The notes: a model not told the origin generated them from the sequence alone. 64,000 nucleotides of DNA from Halonotius roseus (GCF_006861655.1 NZ_SESI01000004.1:62001-126000); one strand, 5' to 3'; numbered from the stretch's first letter, positions 17,804 to 26,739 are shown. Program-made: numbers and translations.

Positions 17804-18331
17804 TTACTCCTGGGCCTCCGCCCGTGCTGGATGTAGGTCGTCTGCGAGTGGGCTGGTCTCATCGTAGCTGATCGCCGACTCCTCGGCGACCTCGATGGTG
17901 CGGGAGGGCGTCGTCGCCCGGGCACCGTTGACGGTGATGTGGCCGTGAGAGATGAACTGCCGGGCCTGCTGTGGGGTGCTGGCCAGGCCATCCCGGTAGA
18001 CGACCGTCTGGAGTCGTCGTTCGAGGATGTCGGTGACCTCAAGCGACAGAATGTCCGTAATGGTGTCGTTGTCGCCGAGGATCCCGTAGCGGCGGAGCTT
18101 GGCGAGGAACTCGCTGCCGGCTTCGGCAGCGGCCTCGGTGTCGCCCTGTGCCTCGCCGATGAGACGGCGGGCCTCCCGTCGGATCGAACGGAGTTCCGAC
18201 TGGGCACGCCAGAGCTCTTCTTTGTTTTTCAGGCCGTAGCGACCGATGAGGCCACTTTCTTCGGCGATCCGTTCACCCTGGTAGGGGTGGTTTGGCGTCT
18301 CGTAGCCGACGGTGTTTTGGCCGGTTGTCAT
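17804..18331 (-). CDS. rps4: 30S ribosomal protein S4
   Basis: The 175-residue protein has [19 protein letters not shown] at the N-terminus and an S4 RNA-binding domain ([19 protein letters not shown], then [11 protein letters not shown]). S4 starts assembly of the 30S body. The ATG overlaps the S13 stop by ATGA. Confidence 0.97.
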   Translation of the reverse strand: MTTGQNTVGYETPNHPYQGERIAEESGLIGRYGLKNKEELWRAQSELRSIRREARRLIGEAQGDTEAAAEAGSEFLAKLRRYGILGDNDTITDILSLEVTDILERRLQTVVYRDGLASTPQQARQFISHGHITVNGARATTPSRTIEVAEESAISYDETSPLADDLHPARAEAQE

Positions 18332-18876
18332 TCGTCGTCATCCCCTGCGGCCGCCTCTTCTTCGGCTGCCGCCTCTTCTGCTTGCTCCTCTTTGATCCGC
18401 TCGACGTTGACACCGATCGTCCCTTCGGTACGACCGGTGGATTTGGTGCGCTGGCCGCGAACCTTCTGGCCGCGCTTGTGGCGAATCCCTTTGTAGGAGT
18501 CGATCATCTGCATGCGGTTGATATCCTGTCGACGCTGCTCTTCGACCTCACTGCCCACGATGTGGCTGGATTCACCGGTAAAGAAGTCATCCTGCCGGTT
18601 AACCATCCACTCTGGGAGGTGTGACTCAAGGTTTTCGACGACCTCGACAATGCTGTCGATCTCGTCGTCCTCAAGCAGGCCAAAGGTGGCTGTACGGTCG
18701 ATATCGGCAGCCTCGGTCACGATGCGTGCCGTGCGCTGGCCGATACCTTTCATGTCTGTGAGACTGCGTTCGACGCTCTTCGTGCCGTCGAGATCGGTCT
18801 GCCCGATCCGGACGAAGTACCGGAGGTCTTCGTCGTCCTCCGCCGTCGAACCGTCCTCGGTGTCTTCTGCACTCAT
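18328..18876 (-). CDS. rps13: 30S ribosomal protein S13
   Basis: The 182-residue protein has the archaeal S13 core: [18 protein letters not shown], the helix-hairpin-like [12 protein letters not shown] and the tail motif [17 protein letters not shown] that contacts the 30S head. Both ends are acidic ([16 protein letters not shown] and an Ala/Glu/Asp C-terminal tail), a salt adaptation. I chose the ATG at 18876; upstream codons of the open frame run into the tRNA-Ser gene. Confidence 0.97.
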   Translation of the reverse strand: MSAEDTEDGSTAEDDEDLRYFVRIGQTDLDGTKSVERSLTDMKGIGQRTARIVTEAADIDRTATFGLLEDDEIDSIVEVVENLESHLPEWMVNRQDDFFTGESSHIVGSEVEEQRRQDINRMQMIDSYKGIRHKRGQKVRGQRTKSTGRTEGTIGVNVERIKEEQAEEAAAEEEAAAGDDDE

Positions 18877-18896
18877 AGCTAGTTCAGTTGTGCGAG

Positions 18897-18982
18897 CGTT
18901 GCGGCGGGGATTCGAACCCCGGAGGCAGTGACGCCACAGAGTTAGCAACCCTGCGCCTTGGGCCATGCTTGGCTACCGCAAC
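18897..18982 (-). tRNA. tRNA-Ser (anticodon GCT)
   Basis: The minus strand folds as an 86-base class II tRNA with acceptor stem GTTGCGG/CCGCAAC and discriminator G, as expected for serine. TA is present at positions 8-9. The anticodon stem CAGGG/CTCTG encloses loop TTGCTAA with anticodon GCT. There is a long variable arm and a T arm with GGTTCGAATCC. It decodes AGC/AGT. It is the first element of the ribosomal operon, 20 bases ahead of rps13. Confidence 0.96.
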
Positions 18983-19065
18983 CCGCGGTTGTCGGTTATA
19001 TCAGCGCCCATCACGGACTCGGGGCCGGTCGCCCCTGCAGTACTACGAGTAGTCGAAGCCTTGTC

Positions 19066-19078
19066 GGTTACTTAAGGG
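19066..19078 (-). promoter_or_regulatory. Promoter of the tRNA-Ser/ribosomal operon
   Basis: The minus strand reads cccttaagtaacc, a TATA-like box that would start transcription near 19042, about 60 bases before tRNA-Ser. A second TATA-like tatataacc-type run at 18995-19002 is too close to the tRNA end to serve it. Confidence 0.45.
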
Positions 19079-19086
19079 TCACGAAT

Positions 19087-19165
19087 AGTCGGAGGCATGG
19101 TGTAGTGTCGCACATGGTCAGTGGCATGGTGTAGTGTCGCACATAGTCGGTGGCAGGTGTCGCAC
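19087..19165. repeat. 29-bp tandem repeat, two full copies plus a shortened third
   Basis: Units at 19087-19115 and 19116-19144 share the core ggcatggtgtagtgtcgcac. A third, shortened unit (19145-19165) keeps agtcggtggc and ggtgtcgcac. The array lies just upstream of the ribosomal operon promoter and before the small zinc-binding gene. There is no coding support. Confidence 0.8.
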
Positions 19166-19219
19166 AGCAGCCATCGATGAAACCGGATTCATTTTACTCA
19201 CCGACGGAAACACTGAGAT

Positions 19220-19426
19220 ATGACCGACCAAAGTGACGACCCCGAGGTGCCGATCATCTGTGAGGAATGCGGCACCGAAACGACGGTGGCACTGTCGGAG
19301 CTTGAAACGCAACTCGAACGACACAACGACAACCGCCACGATGGCGAGAAACACGCGACCGTCGATCCGACGCTCAAATCACAGCTCCAGGATCTCGTTG
19401 CCGAAGATCTCGGGCTGTTTGAGTAG
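19220..19426 (+). CDS. Small zinc-ribbon-like protein
   Basis: This 68-residue acidic protein has a CEECG knuckle near residue 14 followed by ERHNDNRHDGEKH, so two Cys and several His could bind one zinc. Haloarchaea carry many such small zinc-finger proteins, mostly of unknown role. A TATA-like cattttact at about 19188 lies 25-30 bases before the ATG, consistent with a leaderless mRNA. It ends 11 bases from the convergent ABC-transporter gene. Confidence 0.7.
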   Translation: MTDQSDDPEVPIICEECGTETTVALSELETQLERHNDNRHDGEKHATVDPTLKSQLQDLVAEDLGLFE

Positions 19427-19437
19427 CTCGACCGCGT

Positions 19438-20592
19438 TCAGAGCACCTGTTTTGTTGCGTCTTCGGAATCGAAGGTGCGGTTGTGGACGGCCACACCGGT
19501 ATCGGTATCGAAGAGGTGGATCGAATCCGGCGGGAACGTGGCGATGACCTCGTCGCCGGCCGACACATCTCTGAGCCCGCTGACGGTCGCGGTGAACGTC
19601 ACCGGGTCGTCGACGCTGCGATCGAAGGTGAGGTGGATCGTGTTTTCGTCACCCCGCGGCTCGACGACATCGACGGTTACCTCGAACTGGTAGTTGTCAC
19701 TGAGCCCGCCGGGATCCTTGATCCGGATATCCTCCGGGCGAATCCCGAAGTCAACATGTGATCTGCCGGCGACAGCCTCCTGTTGGGCCGGCTTGAGCGG
19801 GTACTCGAAGCGGTCGATAACGAGGGTGTCGTCGTCGACAGCCATCTCGAAGAAGTTCATCGAGGGATCGCCGATAAAGCCCGCCACGAACCGGTTATTT
19901 GGGGTGTGGTAACACTCCAGCGGCGTGCCGACCTGCTGGAGAATACCGTCGTCGAGGATGGCGATCCGGTCGCCCATCGTCATCGCCTCCGTCTGGTCGT
20001 GGGTGACGTAGACGGTCGTCACGTCGAGGTCGTTTTGGATTCGCTGGAGCTCCGTCCGCATCGTCGCCCGCAGCTTCGCGTCGAGGTTGCTCAGCGGCTC
20101 GTCCATGAGGAATGCTTCGGGCGCACGCACGATTGCGCGGCCGAGAGCGACGCGTTGCTGCTGGCCGCCGGAAAGCTCCGACGGCTTGCGGTCGAGCAGC
20201 TCCTCGATCTCCATGAGTTCGGCGGTGTCTTCGACCGTTTCGTCGATCTCCGCCTCGGCCATGTCGGTCGACTCCTCCAACCCGAAGCTCATGTTCTCCC
20301 GGACGGTCATATGCGGGTACAGCGCGTAGGACTGAAACACCATGGCGATGTCCCGCTCGGCCGGTGGCTTCTCGTTGATGCGCTGGCCGGCCAGCCGGAT
20401 CTCGCCGCTGGTGATCGTCTCTAATCCCGCGATCATCCGCAGCGTTGTCGACTTCCCGCAGCCGGAGGGGCCGACCAACACGAGGAACTCGCCGTCCTCG
20501 ATGTCGACCGACACCTCGTCGACCGCGGTGATCTCGTTGCCGTCGTCTTCGGTGAATACCTTCGTTACGCCGTCGAGTGTGAGTTCTGCCAT
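19438..20592 (-). CDS. Sugar ABC transporter ATP-binding protein (MalK/UgpC type)
   Basis: The 384-residue protein has Walker A GPSGCGKST near residue 41, the signature LSGGQQQRVALGRA, Walker B FLMDEPLSNLD and the H-loop THDQTEAMT. The C-terminal 140 residues form the TOBE/regulatory extension seen in CUT1 carbohydrate transporters (GIRPEDIRI). It powers import by the two permeases encoded just upstream. It is the last gene of the operon, 33 bases after the preceding permease gene. Confidence 0.94.
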   Translation of the reverse strand: MAELTLDGVTKVFTEDDGNEITAVDEVSVDIEDGEFLVLVGPSGCGKSTTLRMIAGLETITSGEIRLAGQRINEKPPAERDIAMVFQSYALYPHMTVRENMSFGLEESTDMAEAEIDETVEDTAELMEIEELLDRKPSELSGGQQQRVALGRAIVRAPEAFLMDEPLSNLDAKLRATMRTELQRIQNDLDVTTVYVTHDQTEAMTMGDRIAILDDGILQQVGTPLECYHTPNNRFVAGFIGDPSMNFFEMAVDDDTLVIDRFEYPLKPAQQEAVAGRSHVDFGIRPEDIRIKDPGGLSDNYQFEVTVDVVEPRGDENTIHLTFDRSVDDPVTFTATVSGLRDVSAGDEVIATFPPDSIHLFDTDTGVAVHNRTFDSEDATKQVL

Positions 20593-20625
20593 CAGTGTGA
20601 ACCTCCGCTATGATCGATTATCATG

Positions 20626-21549
20626 CTATGCAGCGACCCCCTTGGCGAACTTGTCGCCGAAGAAGACGTACACCAACAGCGTCGGCAACGCCGCCAGCAG
20701 CGCGGCGGCCATCCGCAGCGGGAAGTTCGTCCCCGACTGGGAGACGCCGATGCCGACGAGATCCTGGGTGACGACCGCCGCGTCGCCGAACTGGATGATC
20801 GTCAGCGCGAACAGCAGGTCGTTCCAGATCTGGGTGAACTGGTAGATGAACACCACTGCGAACATCGGGATCGACAGCGGCAGGATGATCCGCCGGTAGA
20901 TCGTCGCCACCGACGCGCCATCAAGCTGGGCGGCCTCGACCATCTCGTCGGAGAGCTTCTTGTAATGGGCGCGGAAGAGTAGCGTACAGATCGGCAGCCC
21001 GTAGGCCGTATGGGTGACGATCAGCGCGACCAGTTTCCAGTGGTAGCTTTCGACGAACGGCAACGCTGCCAGCGGTTGGAAGGCCGCTTGCAGCGGGACG
21101 ACGTTGTACCAAAACTGCGTCAGCGGAACGAGCACAGCCTGGTAGGGGATGAAGATCCCGGCGACAAAGAGGATGTAGATCCCGATCTGGCCGCGCCAGT
21201 CGATCGTCGTCAGCCCGAAGGCGGCCATGCTGCCGAGCAGCCCCGAGAGGATCGTCGCCGGGACGACGAGGATGACGCTGTTGACGAGTCCCTGGCCGAG
21301 CCCGTCGATGGCGCCCTGCCACGGCTCCAGCGAGAACTCGCCGGTGTTCGGCACCAGCGGCTCCAACGGCGGGAGGTACGGAAAGCTCCCGGTGTAGCTT
21401 GCGGGGTTAATGATCGAGGTCATGATCCCCGTCTCGATCGGGATGAGGTAGAACGCGCCCATCCCGACGAGGACGGCGTAGAGGATGATCCGCCGCAAGG
21501 AGTGGCCGAACAGCGACCGCTCGCCGACCCATCCCGTTTCGGTGCTCAT
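20626..21549 (-). CDS. Carbohydrate ABC transporter permease (MalG/UgpE type)
   Basis: This 307-residue membrane protein has about six hydrophobic helices and the coupling motif EAAQLDGASVATIYRRIILPLS, the EAA loop that docks on the ATPase. It starts with a four-base ATGA overlap with the partner permease gene and forms the second half of the pore. CUT1 family; substrate not predictable from sequence. Confidence 0.93.
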   Translation of the reverse strand: MSTETGWVGERSLFGHSLRRIILYAVLVGMGAFYLIPIETGIMTSIINPASYTGSFPYLPPLEPLVPNTGEFSLEPWQGAIDGLGQGLVNSVILVVPATILSGLLGSMAAFGLTTIDWRGQIGIYILFVAGIFIPYQAVLVPLTQFWYNVVPLQAAFQPLAALPFVESYHWKLVALIVTHTAYGLPICTLLFRAHYKKLSDEMVEAAQLDGASVATIYRRIILPLSIPMFAVVFIYQFTQIWNDLLFALTIIQFGDAAVVTQDLVGIGVSQSGTNFPLRMAAALLAALPTLLVYVFFGDKFAKGVAA

Positions 21550-22541
21550 AGCTCACCCCGCTTGTACTGTGAGTAAATGTACGGCGTCACGATTGCCAGT
21601 GCCATGAGGAACAGGATCACCGCAATCGCCGAACCGTAGGCCCAGTTGCCGTTGGCGTAGGCCTCACGAACCATCCGAGTGGCGAGAATGTCGGCCGACG
21701 GCCCCGGTTGGTAGCCCCCGTACATCGAAAACAGGAAGTCGAAGGCCTTCAGCGAAAAGACAGTGAGCACGACGAGCGCGCTCACTGTGGCCGTCCTGAG
21801 CTGCGGGATGATCACGCGCCAGTACATCCGGAGTGTGCTCGCGCCGTCAACGCGGGCGGCCTCGAAATGGCTGGTCGGGATCGCCCGCAACCCCGCCAGG
21901 TAGACGATCATCGCATAGCCGCTGAACTGCCAGATCAACGCGAAGGCGACAGCGGCCAGCTTCAGATCGGGGTTCTGGACGATCTCGACAGGACCGACGC
22001 CGACGCTTCCAAGCAGGAGGTTGACCAGCCCGGTTTCGACGTTGTACATGTAGAGCCAGAACTTCGCCGTGACGACGAACGACAGGCTCATCGGCAGCAG
22101 GTAGATCGTCCGGAACGTGTTCTCAAAGCGGATCTCCTGGTCAACAAGGATCGCCAACACGAGTCCAAGGGCGAGACAGACCACCGAGAACGAGACCATC
22201 AGGACGACCGTGTTCCACGCCGAGTTCCAGATGGGTGAGACGGTGAGTTCTGACCACGAGGGCGTCCCGCCGAAGAAGGCGATCACGTAGTTCTCGAAGT
22301 CGAGCGCGGTGTAATCGGGCGATCCAAGCCCCTGGAAGTTCGTCAGCGAGAGGACGATGTTCCAGATGATCGCCCCATAGATGAACAGCCCGACGAGCAG
22401 GAACGGCGGGAGCCAAAACGGGGCTGATCGCACCGAATCGCGGTCGAGGATCGAGCCAGCCTGTGAGGCGGTACCGCCGTCTGCGCGAAGCTCACGATGC
22501 TTCGAGAGGCGTCGTCTGAGGACAGTAAGTGGGTTGCGCAT
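21546..22541 (-). CDS. Sugar ABC transporter permease (MalF/UgpA type)
   Basis: This 331-residue membrane protein has six hydrophobic segments and the EAA-loop sequence EAARVDGASTLRMYWRVIIPQL. A polar N-terminal stretch of about 40 residues precedes the first helix. It overlaps the next permease by ATGA and follows the binding-protein gene by 24 bases. Confidence 0.93.
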   Translation of the reverse strand: MRNPLTVLRRRLSKHRELRADGGTASQAGSILDRDSVRSAPFWLPPFLLVGLFIYGAIIWNIVLSLTNFQGLGSPDYTALDFENYVIAFFGGTPSWSELTVSPIWNSAWNTVVLMVSFSVVCLALGLVLAILVDQEIRFENTFRTIYLLPMSLSFVVTAKFWLYMYNVETGLVNLLLGSVGVGPVEIVQNPDLKLAAVAFALIWQFSGYAMIVYLAGLRAIPTSHFEAARVDGASTLRMYWRVIIPQLRTATVSALVVLTVFSLKAFDFLFSMYGGYQPGPSADILATRMVREAYANGNWAYGSAIAVILFLMALAIVTPYIYSQYKRGEL

Positions 22542-22565
22542 AATGCGGGAGTGGGGAGATCCCGA

Positions 22566-23855
22566 TCAGTTGAACGCGCCGATCAGGGCCTCGGCCGTCG
22601 CGGCGGCGTCGTAGTCTTCGAGGAAGCCACTGAACGCGTTGAGGATGTTGGTTCTGATCCCGGGGGCGACAGCCAACCCGTGTTGGATCGACGGCGGCTG
22701 ATTGTCAGCCGCGTTGAAGTCGTCGTACTGATCCTGCTGGAAGGTGTTGAGTGCGGACACGTCGGCGTCGCTCCGCGGCGGGATCGACCCTTTCTCGGCG
22801 TTGAACAGCACTTGGCCCTCCGCGCTGCCACAGTAGCTGAGGAACTGCCGGGTCGCCTCCGGCGAGGGGTTGTTCGCCATGTAGGGGAACGAGTCCATGT
22901 TGAGCAGGTAGTTCCCGCTCGTGCCGGGGTAGGTCACCTGGTTCCAATCCTCGCCGTAGTTGAAGTCGTCGGCACCGCTGTAGGCACCCGCGGCCCAGTC
23001 ACCCTGATGGATAAAGGCGGCATCGCCATCCATGACCATCGTGTTGGCCTCGGTGAAGCTGATCGACGAGGAGTCACCCGGGTAGTAGTCGCTGAGGTCG
23101 ATCACCGCTTCGAGCGCGCTCTCGACGGCCGCGCTGTCGCCGTTGCCGTTGATGAACGCCTCGTAGCCGTCGATGCCGGCCTGTCCGAGGAGGATCGTCT
23201 CCCAGAGTTGAACCGTCGACCACGCGCCGGATGTCTGCTGTGCGAACGGGACAGCGTCGGTCTCCGAAGCGATTGTCTCGCAGGCGGCGGCGACATCAGC
23301 CGCGGTTTCGAAGCTCTCGGGGTCGACACCGGCTTCCTCGACGACCGCCGTGTTGTAGAAGAGATTGTTGATCCGGTGGATGTTCAGCGGGACGGTGACG
23401 TAGGTACCGTCGTACTGGGCCTGTTCCTGTGGGCCAGCCAGATAGTTCTCCTTGAGGTCGTCGTTCCACACGTCGCCCTCGATGTCCTCGTAGGCACCGT
23501 CGTAGTTCTCCAGGTTCTTGCCCGGCCACAGCTGGAACGTACTCGGTGGGTCGTTGGCCTGCAGTTTGTTGAGGACGACCTGATCCAGATTACTGCGGGC
23601 CGCGCCGTCAACCGGCTCCTCGGCGAACTCGACATCGGGGTGTTCCTCCTGGAAGCCCTCGATGAGGGCCTCAATCGCCGCGTTACCGTCGCCGGACGAC
23701 CACGCGTGAAGCAGTTCAAGTTCGTTACCGCCGCTCCCGCCGTCGCCGCCGCCATTACCGCCACCGCTGCTACAGCCCGCCAATCCGGCGATGGCTGCGG
23801 CACTGGTAGTCGTCAATACAGTACGACGTGAGAGAGTGGATTCGTGTTCTGACAT
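22566..23855 (-). CDS. Extracellular sugar-binding lipoprotein of the ABC importer
   Basis: This 429-residue protein is the substrate-binding component. The start at 23855 places a Tat lipoprotein signal at the N-terminus (SRRTVLTTTSAAAIAGLAGC, lipid Cys 28), followed by a flexible Gly/Ser linker and a family 1 solute-binding fold (ALIEGFQEEHPDVEFAEEPV; later MVMDGDAAFIHQGDWAAG). It captures sugar or glycerol-type ligands outside the membrane. It is the first gene of the operon, behind a TATA box and palindromic operator. Confidence 0.93.
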   Translation of the reverse strand: MSEHESTLSRRTVLTTTSAAAIAGLAGCSSGGGNGGGDGGSGGNELELLHAWSSGDGNAAIEALIEGFQEEHPDVEFAEEPVDGAARSNLDQVVLNKLQANDPPSTFQLWPGKNLENYDGAYEDIEGDVWNDDLKENYLAGPQEQAQYDGTYVTVPLNIHRINNLFYNTAVVEEAGVDPESFETAADVAAACETIASETDAVPFAQQTSGAWSTVQLWETILLGQAGIDGYEAFINGNGDSAAVESALEAVIDLSDYYPGDSSSISFTEANTMVMDGDAAFIHQGDWAAGAYSGADDFNYGEDWNQVTYPGTSGNYLLNMDSFPYMANNPSPEATRQFLSYCGSAEGQVLFNAEKGSIPPRSDADVSALNTFQQDQYDDFNAADNQPPSIQHGLAVAPGIRTNILNAFSGFLEDYDAAATAEALIGAFN

Positions 23856-24185
23856 TTGTGTACAACCTCGGGGGGACCGTGTGCCGGTAGACTGCCCGGA
23901 ATCTACCCGCAACCGCGATGCACGGATCCGCTGGTCGTGGAAAAACACTAAGCTGCATTAACAATTATGTAGAATATAATTTATATAGCATTTCGAAACC
24001 GGATACTATACGTGGTTTGTAAACTATATCCGGTTTCAGATTTCGAAATAATTGCCAGCGACTACGGGTGGTACAACAGTTTCATACAAACGACCGTCGA
24101 TGAACCGGCGACACAGCCGTCTCTTTTTTAGATTTACTGGCCGCTGCGGATCGTATGGTAAACGACAACACATCCACGCGAATCG
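23856..24185. other. 330-base gap with sugar-operon leader and control region
   Basis: The part nearest the binding-protein gene (23856-23955) is probably a leader of about 100 bases. 23971-24048 holds the TATA box and palindromes described separately. The remainder to 24185 carries no gene that I can support. Confidence 0.6.
23980..24048 (-). promoter_or_regulatory. Sugar-operon promoter with nested palindromic operators
   Basis: The minus strand has the TATA box tatataaa at 23980-23987. Just upstream is a perfect 11-bp inverted repeat: GAAACCGGATA at 23995-24005 and TATCCGGTTTC at 24027-24037, with centres 32 bp apart (three helical turns). Each side also carries the perfect palindrome TTTCGAAA (23991-23998 and 24041-24048, 50 bp apart), the nearer one overlapping the BRE position. 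This layout fits a dimer or tetramer sugar regulator. The site does not match the TACT-N7-GAGTA motif known for TrmB of Halobacterium. Confidence 0.75.
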
Positions 24186-24290
24186 TTACCGACGAACAGC
24201 CACGAGCAGCCACACCACGTAGCCGAAGGCGACCAGTACGGCCACGATCGACCCCCAGACGAGGCCGCCGAACAGCAGGCCACCGGCCAT
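24186..24290 (-). CDS. Symporter small accessory protein (34-residue membrane peptide)
   Basis: Minus-strand translation from the ATG at 24290 gives 34 residues, beginning MAGGLLFGGLVWGSIVAVLV and ending WLLVAVRR, followed by TAA: a single transmembrane helix with a basic cytoplasmic end. Its ATG overlaps the TGA of the symporter gene (ATGA), which argues for translational coupling and hence a partner role. Very small single-helix proteins of this kind are known next to some archaeal and bacterial sodium:solute symporters. It is below usual ORF cutoffs and is easily missed. Confidence 0.72.
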   Translation of the reverse strand: MAGGLLFGGLVWGSIVAVLVAFGYVVWLLVAVRR

Positions 24291-25825
24291 CAGTCCGACA
24301 CCTCCGAGGTCGTCGTTGGCGACTCATCGGCCGGCGGCTCGGCCGGCTCCTCGAAGGAGCGGATCTCCGTCGCCAGCGAGCCGAAGGAAAACGCCGCGTC
24401 GCCGGCGGCGGTCGCCGCGGCCGTCACCGCCGCCGAGACGAGCGTCGCGCCGAGAAATGCCGGCAGGAACGCCGGCTCCGGGAGGAGTCCACCCACGCCG
24501 GGGAGGGTCGCCACGAGCCCGCGGAGCGTCGGCATGTAGGCCACCCCGACGGCCAGTCCGGCGAGACTCGCCGCGAGCGCGCCGCCCTCGGTGAGGCTCC
24601 GGGCGTACAACCCCCAGATCAGCGGGACGAAGACGGCGGCCGCAAAGAGATCGGCGGTCAGAAACAGCGCGAGCACGCTGTACTGCTGGGCACCGATGAC
24701 GACCGCGCCGACGGCGACCAGCACGGTGACCGCCCGGCCGGTGAGCCGCAGCGAGCGGTCGTCGTCGATATCGACGATCCGGGCGAGGTCGACGGTGACG
24801 AGACTCGAGATCGCGTTGAACATCGTATCGGCAGAGCTCATCACCAACAGGACGACTAGCATGACGACGACGAAGGCGATCACATCAGGCAGGGCCTCGG
24901 TGACGACGAGGAAGAACGCGACGCTGTTGGTCTCCGGTGTCGTCAGCCCGAGGCCGGCGGCGGCGACGCCGAACAGCCCCGACAGCAACACCATCGGGAT
25001 CACGGTGAGCGCGGCGATCCCGAAGGCGCGACCCAGCGTCGCCGCGCCGTCGGCGGCGTGGACGCGCTGCCAGATCCCCTGATTCAGCATGTTGGCTCCG
25101 AGAATGGCGAAGACAACGTAGAGACCAAACTCAAGGCCGGGGCGAAAGCCCGGATCGAGCAGGGTTGGATCGGTCGCCATCGCCGTCCGGTAGAGCTCGC
25201 CCGTCCCACCCAGCGAGACGACGGCCGCCGCAAAGCCGACCGCCAACAGCGGGAGGATCACGAGTGTCTGGACAGTATCAGTGAAGATGCTGGCGACGAG
25301 GCCGCCGTAGGCCGTATAGAGCAGGACGAACCCGCCGACGACGGTGGCGGTCTGCCACGGCGGGACGCCGGCGATCAGTTCGAGCGCGCCTGCGATCCCG
25401 GTCATCTCCGCGGCGAGGAAGACGAACATGTAGAACACCGAAACGATGAGGACGAAGCCGTACATCGCCGGGCCGAAGCGGACGAGCACGAACTCAGTCA
25501 GTGAGTGGCCGCTCGGCATGAGTTCTCGAATCCGCTTGCCGACCGGGATGAACAGCAACAGCGGGATCGCGCTGCCGACGGCGTAGCCGAAAACGGCCGT
25601 GATCCCGCCGAAGGCCGCGCCCGCCTCCGCGGGACTGAACAGGATCCACGCGCCCATCGTCGAGGCGATCAGCGTCGCGGTCGTCATCCCCGTGCCCGTG
25701 GAGTTGCGTGCGGTCAACAGATCCTCCACGCTGCCGACGCGCCCGCGGGAGTACAGCAGCCCTGCGACGGTGAACACCGCCAGCGTGGCGATTGTCAGGC
25801 CGAGGCCCAGTGTTGTCGAAACCAT
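24290..25825 (-). CDS. Sodium:solute symporter family protein
   Basis: This 511-residue protein has about 12-13 hydrophobic helices. The first is followed by VEDLLTARNSTGTGMTTATL, the SSS-family pattern after TM1, and GGLVASIFTDTVQTLVI matches the TM4-TM6 signature. It should import an organic solute with Na+ across the cytoplasmic membrane. The substrate (for example acetate, proline or panthothenate type) is not resolvable. A TATA-like taattatatac (25905-25915) implies a leader of about 57 bases. The 34-residue coupled gene follows. Confidence 0.9.
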   Translation of the reverse strand: MVSTTLGLGLTIATLAVFTVAGLLYSRGRVGSVEDLLTARNSTGTGMTTATLIASTMGAWILFSPAEAGAAFGGITAVFGYAVGSAIPLLLFIPVGKRIRELMPSGHSLTEFVLVRFGPAMYGFVLIVSVFYMFVFLAAEMTGIAGALELIAGVPPWQTATVVGGFVLLYTAYGGLVASIFTDTVQTLVILPLLAVGFAAAVVSLGGTGELYRTAMATDPTLLDPGFRPGLEFGLYVVFAILGANMLNQGIWQRVHAADGAATLGRAFGIAALTVIPMVLLSGLFGVAAAGLGLTTPETNSVAFFLVVTEALPDVIAFVVVMLVVLLVMSSADTMFNAISSLVTVDLARIVDIDDDRSLRLTGRAVTVLVAVGAVVIGAQQYSVLALFLTADLFAAAVFVPLIWGLYARSLTEGGALAASLAGLAVGVAYMPTLRGLVATLPGVGGLLPEPAFLPAFLGATLVSAAVTAAATAAGDAAFSFGSLATEIRSFEEPAEPPADESPTTTSEVSD

Positions 25826-25904
25826 GCTATACTCCCTCCGAAAGCCGGATTCGAGGCTTGTGTCGTCGAGACATTCGGTTCAGTAGTGCGGTACCGACCG
25901 CGAC

Positions 25905-25915
25905 GTATATAATTA
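25905..25915 (-). promoter_or_regulatory. TATA box of the symporter gene
   Basis: The minus strand reads taattatatac within a GC-rich region. Transcription would start near 25880, giving a leader of about 55 bases before the ATG at 25825. Confidence 0.5.
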
Positions 25916-25983
25916 GCGAATACAACTGTCGAATAACTCAATCTACAGCGCGTACGCTGGCACTGAGATGACAGCCATCCCGT

Positions 25984-26739
25984 TCACAAAACTGACACCC
26001 GGAGTCCGTCGCGGGCAACGTGAACCTCGCCAGCGAACCCGTCAGCGATGGTCGCACACATCTCCTCGTGGTTGCCCTCGGTGTGCGGGTAGAGATGGGT
26101 CAGATACAGATGGTCGACGCCGCTGTCGGCGAAGGCCGCACCGAGTTCGCTCGGCGTCGGATGGCCGTCGACATCGACCGAGTCGGGAAACGAACAGTCG
26201 TGGGCGACGACATGACAGCCCTCGACGAAGTTCGTCAGCCCCGCAAAGGCCTCCGAGTCGCCCGAAAAGCCGAAGACTGCGTCGCTGTCGGCATCGGGCG
26301 CGAAGCGGTAGGCCAGACAGTCCATCGAGTGTCGCGTTTCGTGGCTCTCGACATCGAAGCCCGCGACGGTGACGCTCTCGCCGGCGACGATCTCTCGAAC
26401 CTGGAGGTCGACACGGCCGTCGAGATAGTCATGGACGGAGAGCAGCCCATCGAGCAGTTCCTTCGTGCCGACGGGGCCAACGACCTCCAAATGCTCCTCG
26501 CCGGCAAGCCAGCGCGCTTTGAGCAGCGGCAGCAGGTCGGCGACGTGATCGAGATGGAGATGGGTCAGCAGGACGGTGCTTACGCCCTCGTAGCCAACGT
26601 CGGTCGACGCGAGGCGGTGGAGGACGCCGCTGCCGCAGTCGACCAGGAGTGTGCGGTCGTCGTGCGTCAACAGGAGTCCGGTTTGCATGCGGTCGCCGGT
26701 TGGCATCGCGCTGCCCGTTCCGAGGAACGTGACCTCCAT
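25984..26739 (-). CDS. MBL-fold metallo-hydrolase, RNase Z-like
   Basis: The 251-residue protein begins MEVTFLGTGSAMPT and has HLHLDH at residues 60-65, then HDCSFPD and a final YLTHLYPH. This pattern belongs to the RNase Z/ElaC-like subgroup, though it is shorter than canonical tRNase Z (about 305) and lacks a clear flexible arm. It may act on RNA or on phosphodiesters. The start at 26739 is chosen because it begins the conserved strand; upstream codons of the open frame lack homology. Confidence 0.82.
   Translation of the reverse strand: MEVTFLGTGSAMPTGDRMQTGLLLTHDDRTLLVDCGSGVLHRLASTDVGYEGVSTVLLTHLHLDHVADLLPLLKARWLAGEEHLEVVGPVGTKELLDGLLSVHDYLDGRVDLQVREIVAGESVTVAGFDVESHETRHSMDCLAYRFAPDADSDAVFGFSGDSEAFAGLTNFVEGCHVVAHDCSFPDSVDVDGHPTPSELGAAFADSGVDHLYLTHLYPHTEGNHEEMCATIADGFAGEVHVARDGLRVSVL

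Noticed and set aside
18995-19002. TATA-like run immediately beside the tRNA-Ser 5' end
   Set aside because: It is only about 13-20 bases from the tRNA start, so transcription would begin inside the tRNA. The box at 19066 fits better.
24155-24859. 234-codon Arg-rich ORF opposite the symporter
   Set aside because: It is an antisense shadow of the symporter. The real small gene in this area is the minus-strand 34-residue one at 24186-24290.
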